A stretch of DNA of 31,321 nucleotides, from contig JALHVH010000047.1 of the NCBI GenBank assembly GCA_022867105.1, positions 1 through 31,321 of the forward strand, read 5' to 3'. A model generated the notes under the pieces. The model saw only the letters and a program-made list of their open reading frames with translations, was not told the DNA's origin and searched no databases. Position 1 is the first letter of the stretch. Each line of letters opens with the position of its first letter. Both the position numbers and the translations under genes were made by a program. Positions 24,436 through 31,321 of the stretch are shown here, in pieces. The stretch is from Candidatus Aminicenantota bacterium (GTDB lineage: Bacteria; Acidobacteriota; Aminicenantia; Aminicenantales; Saccharicenantaceae).

Positions 24436-25233
24436 TTATTTGATAAATTTCGTGTCCATCAGCTTGTGCGCAAGAAGGGGAACCACCTCCGCCAATTCCC
24501 CTTTCAAAATATCACCGCCGGCTCCTCTGGCCTCCGGGGAAAAGACCCTCACCACCCAGGTCGGCGATCCTTTCAACCCGATTCGATTCTCATCCGCGCC
24601 GATATCCTTGGCGGCCAAGATGGGGATCTGAGCCTTAGCGACCCTTTTGATTCCCAGCAGAGAAGGGTGTCTGGGCTCATTGATATCCTTGACAACCGTC
24701 ATCAAGGCAGGCAGCGAAGACTCCACAACCTCTCTCCCGTTCTCCAGCAGCCGTTCTACCACAATTCTCTTCCTATCGGGATCGATCTCCCTGACCTTCG
24801 AAACATACGTCAGTTGAGGAATTCCCATGCGGGTCGCAACGCCCGGCCCGACTTGAGCGGTATCCCCATCGATGGCCTGCTTTCCGCAAATCACCAGGTC
24901 CGCGCCGCCGATCGTCTGGATCATCTTGGCCAAGGTGTACGCCGTGGCCAGCGTGTCCGCCCCCGCGAATGCCTTGTCTGAGATCAGATAGACCTTATCC
25001 GCGCCCACCGCCAGAGCATTTTTCAAGACCTCGACAGCCTGAGGAGGGCCCATGCTAATGACGTGGACTTCTCCGCCATGTTTTTCCTTGATACGAAGGG
25101 CTTCTTCGACGGCATACTCATCGAAGGGATTGGTGATGCTGGCGACGCCCTCCCGAATCAAGGTGTTCGTCTCAGGGTTGATCTTCACGTCCGTGGTATC
25201 CGGAACCTGTTTGATGCATACCGCGATCTTCAC
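24436..25233 (-). CDS. etfB: Electron-transfer flavoprotein beta subunit
   Basis: A 265-residue EtfB, first gene of the operon. It starts at GTG 25233 (VKIAVCIKQVPDTTDVKINP) with GAGGAG just before it; a longer frame to 25320 adds 29 unconserved residues. The nucleotide-binding stretch is CGKQAIDGDTAQVGP (116-130). Bifurcating EtfBs typically carry this DGDTAQVGP form and bind a second FAD there, whereas the classical mitochondrial type has a DDDCNQTG-like sequence and binds AMP. With the ferredoxin-fused EtfA this favours coupling between NADH, ferredoxin and acyl-CoA. Confidence 0.94.
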   Translation of the reverse strand: MKIAVCIKQVPDTTDVKINPETNTLIREGVASITNPFDEYAVEEALRIKEKHGGEVHVISMGPPQAVEVLKNALAVGADKVYLISDKAFAGADTLATAYTLAKMIQTIGGADLVICGKQAIDGDTAQVGPGVATRMGIPQLTYVSKVREIDPDRKRIVVERLLENGREVVESSLPALMTVVKDINEPRHPSLLGIKRVAKAQIPILAAKDIGADENRIGLKGSPTWVVRVFSPEARGAGGDILKGELAEVVPLLAHKLMDTKFIK

Positions 25234-25353
25234 GTTCTCCTCTTTCTCTTCTTTTAAAATTGGGTTTTCACGCATTCCCAGAAGCACGGATGAAGCCGCA
25301 GGGAAGCGCGATGCGGGCATAAAGAATTATTATCAGAATCCATGTTGCCAAAA

Positions 25354-25383
25354 GATATATCATCGGACAATATCACGAGTCAA
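25354..25383 (-). promoter_or_regulatory. Candidate promoter of the etf-mutase-beta-oxidation operon
   Basis: On the minus strand TTGACT (25383-25378) and TATATC (25359-25354) are 18 bases apart, about 120 bases before the etfB start. The -35 lies in one arm of a perfect 8-bp inverted repeat. Confidence 0.45.
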
Positions 25384-25399
25384 TCATCCGCATTGACTC
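25377..25399. repeat. Perfect 8-bp inverted repeat over the -35 of the operon promoter
   Basis: GAGTCAAT (25377-25384) and ATTGACTC (25392-25399) flank a 7-base spacer. The left arm contains the candidate -35. The right arm runs into the end of the decayed insertion sequence, so the symmetry could be a repressor site or an accident of the insertion. Confidence 0.5.
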
Positions 25400-25969
25400 A
25401 CGTAATATGTTACCCAAATCCCATGAAGGATAGGGTGACATGCACAGGATGGACATGCGATCTCGCGAACAGTATCTGAAAGCCCTCTTGGGACGGTATC
25501 TCAGGGCCCGGAAGAGGGGGAAAAGCGCGCTCTTGGATGAGTACTGCCGTAATACGGGCATGGCCCGCAAGTCGGCCCTCCGGAAGATAGCCGGCCTCCT
25601 TAAGGGGGAATCCCCGCCCCGGAAGCAGAGATGGCCGGTGTACGGGAGGCCGGGGGGAATCTCATCGCCAAGAAGATCCCGCTCAAAATGACCGATTGGG
25701 ACCTCCGCCAAGTCGGGTTCTTGGAGATGGACTTGGTCCTTCACTGCGGGGCTTCGACGGCCGGCGAGTATGCCCACAGCCTCTCCGCAGAGCTTGACCT
25801 GATCAATGACCTGTACAGAAACGAGTTGCGGCTCTACAAGAACTTCTTCCAACCGGTGATGAGACTGGAGCGCAAGGAGCGAGTCAATGGAAAAAAGCTC
25901 GACCCTTCTTCGGTATCATTTTCGGTGACGTAATGACTACTGTTTCGGTAACATGGTTAAATGAGTTGA
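25393..25969 (+). mobile_element. Decayed insertion sequence remnant with imperfect terminal inverted repeats
   Basis: Ends match as imperfect inverted repeats: the left end reads ACTCACGTAATATGTTACC (25396 onward) and the complement of the right end reads ACTCATTTAACCATGTTACC (reading down from about 25967), followed by C/G-AAA on both sides. Between them lies an internally deleted transposase frame. At about 577 bp it is far shorter than an element with a full integrase-type transposase. No clear target duplication was found. Confidence 0.6.
25440..25933 (+). pseudogene. Integrase-type transposase, internally deleted and frameshifted
   Basis: Three pieces of one transposase can be read in order. 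25440-25620 gives the N-terminal helical part (MRSREQYLKALLGRYLRAR then LLDEYCRNTGMARKSALRKI). In another frame from about 25650, GNLIAKKIPLKMTDWD and VGFLEMDLVLHCG are the start of the catalytic domain with its first Asp. From about 25790 the frame jumps to the C-terminal part, LINDLYRNELRLYKNFFQPV and MRLERKERVNGKK. Most of the catalytic core, including the other acidic residues, is missing, so it cannot be active. The family wording is from recognition of these motifs; no exact IS name is claimed. Confidence 0.7.
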
Positions 25970-25996
25970 CACGGAGGGGCAATCCGGCCTAAATCG

Positions 25997-26082
25997 GGGA
26001 CACAATACCAATTTCCGAATTTCCTGAAACGCCGAGTTTTCAAGGGGAGAATTCACGAATTCGGAAATTGGTATTGTGTCCC
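25997..26082. repeat. 25-bp perfect inverted repeat element (MITE/REP-like)
   Basis: The arm starting GGGACACAATACCAATTTCC at 25997 and running to 26021 is exactly complementary to 26058-26082, with a 36-base spacer. It lies between the insertion-sequence remnant and the transporter promoter. Long perfect arms of this kind suggest a recently moved non-autonomous element; GGGGACACAATACC-like ends are, from memory, seen beside REP-associated tyrosine transposases. It could also act as a strong transcript hairpin; no T run follows on the plus strand beyond CTATTTTCT. Confidence 0.65.
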
Positions 26083-26110
26083 TATTTTCTCGCCGGGCCC
26101 GAATTCCATC

Positions 26111-26139
26111 TTGTAAATCCCCGGCCTTTTCGACATAAT
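26111..26139 (+). promoter_or_regulatory. Candidate promoter of the transporter operon
   Basis: TTGTAA (26111-26116), 17-base spacer, CATAAT (26134-26139), 41 bases before the chosen potA start. A TTGACA at 26151 has no -10 partner before the gene. Confidence 0.45.
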
Positions 26140-26180
26140 AAAAATCTTCGTTGACAAGTTCGGAAGAGGAGTGCCGGCGG

Positions 26181-27353
<1,173 letters not shown>

Positions 27354-27365
27354 CGGCGCCGGCGG

Positions 27366-28229
27366 ATGAAGACGGGCACCCGAAAGAAGCTTCAGGAAGC
27401 GCTCGTTTCCTCTCCTTCGCTCCTCTGGTTGGGTCTTTTTTTCCTCTTCCCGACGCTTCTCGTTTTCGTCCTCGCCCTGCGGCCGGCGAATCCTTACGGG
27501 GGCATCGGCCAAGGCTGGACGCTCGAGAACATCCGCCGGCTGGCCGATCCTTCCTATCTGGAAGTCGCCCGGCGCACCCTGGAGATCAGCCTCGTGACGA
27601 CCGTCATCTGCCTGCTCCTGGCCGTCCCCATCGGATACTACCTCGCCCGCGTTTCCCTGAAATGGCGAAATCTATTCCTGATGCTCATCATCATCCCCTT
27701 CTGGACGAACTTCCTCATCCGGGTCTTTGCCTGGAAGGTTCTCCTCCATCCTGAGGGGCCCATCAAGCACATCCTCGTTTTCCTGGGATTGGCCGGACCC
27801 CAGACTTCGCTCCTCTATAACGCCGGCGCCGTCGTCCTGGTCTCGGTCTACACGTTCCTGCCGTTCACCATCCTCCCCATCTACGCCGCCGCCGACAAGT
27901 TCGACTTCCAGCTCCTGGAAGCCGCCCGCGACCTGGGGGCCAGAAGGTTCCAGGCTTTTCGCAGGATCTTCCTGCCCGGGATCCGGCGCGGCCTCTTCAC
28001 GGCCGTCCTGTTTGTCTTCATCCCGGCGCTCGGCTCCTATATCATCCCCGACATCGTCGGCGGGCCCGGCGGAGAGCTCATCGGCAACAAGATCGCCCAG
28101 CGGGTTTTTGTCGACCGCAACCTTCCCCTAGCCAGCGCCATATCCGCGGTGCTCATCCTGTCGGTCCTGGCGCCGCTCGCCGCCGTCCTGTTCCTTCAAC
28201 CCAAGGACGAGCGGCCGGAGATCTTGTAG
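27366..28229 (+). CDS. potB: Polyamine-type ABC transporter permease 1 (PotB-like)
   Basis: A 287-residue inner-membrane permease with about six hydrophobic segments, the first at residues 17-38 (LLWLGLFFLFPTLLVFVLAL). The EAA loop that contacts the ATPase is EAARDLGARRFQAFRRIFLP. It starts 12 bases after potA and is followed after 8 bases by the second permease, so the two form the heterodimeric channel. Confidence 0.9.
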   Translation: MKTGTRKKLQEALVSSPSLLWLGLFFLFPTLLVFVLALRPANPYGGIGQGWTLENIRRLADPSYLEVARRTLEISLVTTVICLLLAVPIGYYLARVSLKWRNLFLMLIIIPFWTNFLIRVFAWKVLLHPEGPIKHILVFLGLAGPQTSLLYNAGAVVLVSVYTFLPFTILPIYAAADKFDFQLLEAARDLGARRFQAFRRIFLPGIRRGLFTAVLFVFIPALGSYIIPDIVGGPGGELIGNKIAQRVFVDRNLPLASAISAVLILSVLAPLAAVLFLQPKDERPEIL

Positions 28230-28237
28230 GAGAACGC

Positions 28238-29011
28238 ATGAAACGCAGCCGATTGCCTCTCCTCGTCACGATCGCGGTGCTGTTCTTTCTCTATCTCCCC
28301 ATCATCATCCTCGTCGCCAACTCCTTCAACGCCTCGCGCTTCAGCACCGGCTGGCAGGGCTTCTCGCTGGGGTGGTACGCCCGTCTCCTCCACGAACCGG
28401 AGATCTGGCGGGCCGCGCGGAACTCCCTGGTCATCGCTCTCGGGGCCACGGCGTTGTCCGTCGTCTTCGGCACGACGGCCGCCTTCGCCCTCCACCGCTT
28501 CGCCCGGAGCCGCCTCCAGCGCTTTCACTACGGCCTCGTCTATACGCCGCTCGTCGTCCCGGAGATCCTGATGGGGATCAGTCTCCTCATGGCCTTTGCG
28601 GCGGCGGGCGTCCGCCTGGGGCTTGGGACGATCTTCTTGGCCCACGTCACGTTCTGCGTCAGCTTCGTGGCCATGACGGTCCTGGCGAGGCTCCAGGACT
28701 TCGATTTCGCCGTCGTTGAGGCCGCCCAGGACCTGGGCGCCGGTTGGGGAACGACCCTCCGGAAGGTCCTTTTGCCGCTCCTCGCGCCGGGGATCCTGGC
28801 CGGGGCGCTCCTCGCCTTCACCCTGTCCATCGACGATTTCGTCATCACGTTCTTCGTAGCCGGTCCGGGTTCGACCACCCTGCCCATCCGCATCTACAGC
28901 ATGATCAAATACGGGTCGCCTCCGCTCATCAACGCCCTGTCGACCATCCTGTTGACGGTCACGTTCACCGCGGTGGCCGTGAGCCAGAGGATCTCCCGTT
29001 CCAAGGGGTGA
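28238..29011 (+). CDS. potC: Polyamine-type ABC transporter permease 2 (PotC-like)
   Basis: A 257-residue permease with six predicted membrane segments, the first near residues 5-27. The EAA loop is EAAQDLGAGWGTTLRKVLLP, and SIDDFVITFFVAGPG is a stretch typical of PotC. AGGAG precedes the ATG. It pairs with the preceding permease; the binding-protein gene follows after three bases. Confidence 0.9.
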   Translation: MKRSRLPLLVTIAVLFFLYLPIIILVANSFNASRFSTGWQGFSLGWYARLLHEPEIWRAARNSLVIALGATALSVVFGTTAAFALHRFARSRLQRFHYGLVYTPLVVPEILMGISLLMAFAAAGVRLGLGTIFLAHVTFCVSFVAMTVLARLQDFDFAVVEAAQDLGAGWGTTLRKVLLPLLAPGILAGALLAFTLSIDDFVITFFVAGPGSTTLPIRIYSMIKYGSPPLINALSTILLTVTFTAVAVSQRISRSKG

Positions 29012-29014
29012 ACT

Positions 29015-30052
29015 ATGAAAAAGCGCCCGACCCGGGTCCTCCTCGTGCTGGCCGCGGCCGCCTCTTTCGTGAGCTGCGGGCGGTCAAAGCCCGTCCTCAA
29101 CATCTACACCTGGGCGGATTATTTCAAGCCGGATATCATCCGCCGTTTTGAGCGGGAGAACGGCTGCCGGGTGGTCATCGACACCTTCGACTCCAACGAG
29201 GCGATGTATGCCAAGCTCAAGGCGGGCGCCGCCGGCTACGACCTGCTGACCCCCTCGAGCTACATGGTCAGCCTCATGAACTCCCAGGAGATGCTCCAGC
29301 CGCTCGACCACGGCCTGCTCCCCAACGCAGCCCACGTCGATCCGGAGTACCTCGAGATCGCGATCGACAAGACGATGCACCACTCCGTCCCCTACATGAT
29401 CGTGAACACCGGCCTCGCCTACCTCAAGAGCAAGGTCGCGGACTTCGTTCCCTCCTGGTCGATGTTCGACCGGGCGGACCTTAAAGGCCGGATAACCCTG
29501 CTGAACGACATGCGGGAGACGATCGGGGCCGGGCTCAAGTCCCTGGGTTACAGCCTGAACAGCACGGATCCACGCGAGCTGAGACAGGCCAAAGAAGTCG
29601 TGCTGCGTTGGAGGGCCCGCATCGCCAAGTTCGAGAACGAGCAGTACAAGACCGGCATCGCGTCCGGCGAGTTCCTCCTCGTCCACTCTTACTCCGGCGA
29701 CATCCTCCAGGTCCAGCGGGAGAACCCCGACGTCGCGTTCGCCATCCCGAGGGAGGGCACCGCCATTTCCGTGGATGACCTGGTCATCCCGAAGACGGCC
29801 GGGGAGGTACGGCTGGCCCACGCCTTCATCAACTTCCTGCATGACCCGCGGACGGCCGCCGAGAACACGGTCTTCCTCAGCTACCTCTGCCCCAACAGGG
29901 AAGGCTACGCGCTCCTCCCGGCCGAATTGCGGGACAACCCGGCGGTCTTCATGCCCCCGGAGTTGAGGGCCAGGAGTGAGATCTTCGCCGACCTAGGCGC
30001 GGCCAACGCCCTGTATGTGAAGATTTGGGACGAAATCAAATCCGCAAAGTGA
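29015..30052 (+). CDS. potD: Polyamine-type substrate-binding lipoprotein (PotD-like)
   Basis: A 345-residue binding protein with a lipoprotein signal (KKRPTRVLLVLAAAASFVSC, lipobox Cys21), so it is membrane-anchored outside the cytoplasm. The family start YTWADYFKPDII is present, and the acidic pair that holds the amine is kept as D and E in LLNDMRETIG. However, the regions matching the two Trp residues of the E. coli spermidine pocket read LVHSYSGDI and AISVDDLVIP; Ser or other small residues stand where Trp is expected, while the Asp of the second site is kept. The ligand is therefore probably a cation of this class but not surely spermidine or putrescine. It closes the operon. Confidence 0.88.
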   Translation: MKKRPTRVLLVLAAAASFVSCGRSKPVLNIYTWADYFKPDIIRRFERENGCRVVIDTFDSNEAMYAKLKAGAAGYDLLTPSSYMVSLMNSQEMLQPLDHGLLPNAAHVDPEYLEIAIDKTMHHSVPYMIVNTGLAYLKSKVADFVPSWSMFDRADLKGRITLLNDMRETIGAGLKSLGYSLNSTDPRELRQAKEVVLRWRARIAKFENEQYKTGIASGEFLLVHSYSGDILQVQRENPDVAFAIPREGTAISVDDLVIPKTAGEVRLAHAFINFLHDPRTAAENTVFLSYLCPNREGYALLPAELRDNPAVFMPPELRARSEIFADLGAANALYVKIWDEIKSAK

Positions 30053-30193
30053 GGCGCCTCCCAAAATCGCCGATCGGGTTCTTTCTTCCCAAGTGATGAC
30101 ACCGACTTCTGGCAATACCCGAAATTCCGACCCGCGTCCTATTGGCAATTTTGAGTCGACCGGAAAGGCTTTTATTAGCGGCGCGAATTGCGT

Positions 30194-30199
30194 TATAAT
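30194..30199 (+). promoter_or_regulatory. Candidate -10 element of the methyltransferase gene
   Basis: A perfect TATAAT 24 bases before the ATG at 30224. The -35 region at 17-base spacing (TTTATT, 30171-30176) matches poorly. If real, the leader would be under 20 bases, which also argues against the longer TTG start at 30188. Confidence 0.35.
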
Positions 30200-30223
30200 G
30201 TTTCGGAAGCTGAAGAAGCCCCA

Positions 30224-30859
30224 ATGACGATTTCCAGGTCCGTCTTATCCGTCCTCATGGCCGTTATTGTTTTATCCGGGCCGGCTGGTCTCCAAGAACA
30301 GGTCAATCCTGCCGACGCCTGGGAGAAGCGCTTCAATGACCTCCAGCCTCCCGACAAGGTCATGGAGGCCATCGGGGTCAAGCCGGGAATGGTTATCGGT
30401 GAGATCGGAGCCGGCCGGGGTCGCTACACCGTGCTCCTCGCGGGCAACGTGGGCCCGGCAGGAAAGGTCTACGCCAACGATATCGACGCCGGGAGCCTGG
30501 CCTACCTGAGGGAACGGTGCCAGAGGGATGGAATTGGGAACGTCGTCATCATTCTCGGCAGGATGGACGACCCGCTCTTCCCGGCCGGGAGCCTGGACAT
30601 GGTCTTCATGGTCAACACCTACCATCACCTGGCCAGGCCCGTGGTCCTTCTTAGGAACCTCATCCCGGGCCTCAAGCCCGGGGCGATCGTGGCGGTCGTC
30701 GAACACGATCCGGATAAGAGCGGCGCGGAGTTCCAGAAGGAATCGACCTCGCAGGAAGCGCTCCGGAAGCAGGCCGCCGATGCCGGATTCGAGGTCGTCC
30801 GCGTCGAAACGTTCCTGAAAAAAGATAATATCTACATCCTTCGCGTCAAAGAGCCGTAA
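30224..30859 (+). CDS. Exported class I SAM-dependent methyltransferase
   Basis: A 211-residue protein beginning with a hydrophobic signal-like segment (SVLSVLMAVIVLSGPAGL, about residues 5-22). It is followed by a Rossmann methyltransferase fold: motif I VIGEIGAGRGRYTVLLA, the acidic end of strand 2 ANDIDAGSL, and LDMVFMVNTYHHL in motif IV-V. A methyltransferase with an export signal is odd because S-adenosylmethionine is cytoplasmic; similar proteins are common in acidobacterial-type genomes and their substrate is unknown. The ATG at 30224 is preferred over the TTG at 30188. It stands alone after the transporter operon. Confidence 0.8.
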   Translation: MTISRSVLSVLMAVIVLSGPAGLQEQVNPADAWEKRFNDLQPPDKVMEAIGVKPGMVIGEIGAGRGRYTVLLAGNVGPAGKVYANDIDAGSLAYLRERCQRDGIGNVVIILGRMDDPLFPAGSLDMVFMVNTYHHLARPVVLLRNLIPGLKPGAIVAVVEHDPDKSGAEFQKESTSQEALRKQAADAGFEVVRVETFLKKDNIYILRVKEP

Positions 30860-31080
30860 ACTTTAGGCCGTGCTCCCGGACGTTTGACTTTTCCCATCGT
30901 TGATCCATCGGTATCTACCGCCTCCCCAAGGCCTGATTCAAACCTCGATCGCGGGATACTTAGGGCGCCTAAGCGGCTCATGTCTCCGTCAGCTCCAGAA
31001 AGATACCTTCCAAGGATTGATCGCCCCCGGCCCGGGCCTTGAGCCCGGCCATGTCGCCGAAGGCGACTAGTGGAAACCTC

Positions 31081-31321
31081 TCAAGACGCGAGGCCCGCGA
31101 CGAAGCCGGATGCCCAGGCCCAGGCCAGGTTGAACCCTCCCCGCCCGCCCTGGACGTCCAGAACCTCTCCGGCCAGGTAGAATCCTTTCCGAAGCTTGGA
31201 TTCAAGCGTCCGGGGATCGACCTCGCGGGCATCCACCCCGCCGCAGGTGAACTCGGCCTCGTTCCAGCCGCGCGTCCCCTGAACGGAAAAACGTTTCTCC
31301 TTGAGGGCTGAGGCCAGGGCG
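31081..31321 (-). CDS. HI0933/aminoacetone-oxidase-family flavoprotein, C-terminal fragment (5' end outside window)
   Basis: On the minus strand a frame enters at the right edge of the window and runs about 80 codons to a TGA at 31083-31081. It contains FTCGGVDAREVDPRTLESKL, then GFYLAGEVLDVQGGRGGFNL and AWAWASG near the end. This is the C-terminal FAD-binding segment of the HI0933 (YhiN-like) flavoproteins, NAD(P)/FAD-dependent oxidoreductases of uncertain substrate. The rest of the gene lies beyond base 31321. The 221 bases between it and the methyltransferase gene hold nothing I can identify. Confidence 0.85.
   Translation of the reverse strand, partial: ALASALKEKRFSVQGTRGWNEAEFTCGGVDAREVDPRTLESKLRKGFYLAGEVLDVQGGRGGFNLAWAWASGFVAGLAS

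Noticed and set aside
30050..30060. GAGGCGCCTC palindrome after potD
   Set aside because: No loop and no T run, so it cannot act as a standard terminator; probably chance in GC-rich sequence.

Overview
The window carries two large, convergent gene clusters for short branched-chain acyl-CoA metabolism, flanked by signalling genes, biotin ligase and CoA-transferase genes on the left and a polyamine-type ABC transporter on the right. It looks like a chromosome segment of an anaerobic, amino-acid- or fatty-acid-using bacterium. The gene types (archaeal-type HMG-CoA synthase set, ferredoxin-fused EtfA, split B12 mutase, secreted methyltransferase) would fit a deep-branching group such as Aminicenantes/Acidobacteriota, but this placement is inference from gene content only. 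I see no rRNA, tRNA, CRISPR array or phage gene.

Layout. 1-1.45 kb: the end of a receiver protein and a receiver-histidine kinase. 1.5-3.3 kb (minus): metallo-beta-lactamase-fold hydrolase and biotin-protein ligase. 3.5-4.9 kb (plus): an acetyl-CoA hydrolase/transferase family CoA-transferase. 5.0-6.7 kb (minus): a two-subunit glutaconate-type CoA-transferase. 7.0-15.4 kb (plus): HMG-CoA synthase, thiolase, DUF35 protein, methylcrotonyl-CoA carboxylase beta, methylglutaconyl-CoA hydratase, biotin carboxylase, biotin carrier, acyl-CoA dehydrogenase. 15.4-25.2 kb (minus, transcribed from 25.2 down): etfB, ferredoxin-etfA, G-protein chaperone, mutase large and small subunits, acyl-CoA dehydrogenase, crotonase, 3-hydroxyacyl-CoA dehydrogenase, thiolase. 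25.4-26.1 kb: a decayed insertion sequence and a 25-bp perfect inverted repeat. 26.2-30.05 kb: potABCD-like transporter. 30.2-30.9 kb: exported methyltransferase. 31.08 kb to the end (minus): C-terminal part of a HI0933-type flavoprotein.

How it works together. The plus cluster has the steps between isovaleryl-CoA and HMG-CoA (leucine skeleton). In place of HMG-CoA lyase it carries the archaeal HMG-CoA synthase/thiolase/DUF35 trio. The minus cluster is best read as an isobutyryl-CoA (valine skeleton) pathway: the mutase has Phe and Gln at the two positions that distinguish isobutyryl-CoA mutase from methylmalonyl-CoA mutase, and the same operon encodes every step from butyryl-CoA to acetyl-CoA plus an electron-transfer flavoprotein of the kind seen in bifurcating systems. 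Biotin ligase would charge the biotin carrier, and the CoA-transferases could load or release the acids. Both clusters could also run towards synthesis; sequence alone does not fix direction.
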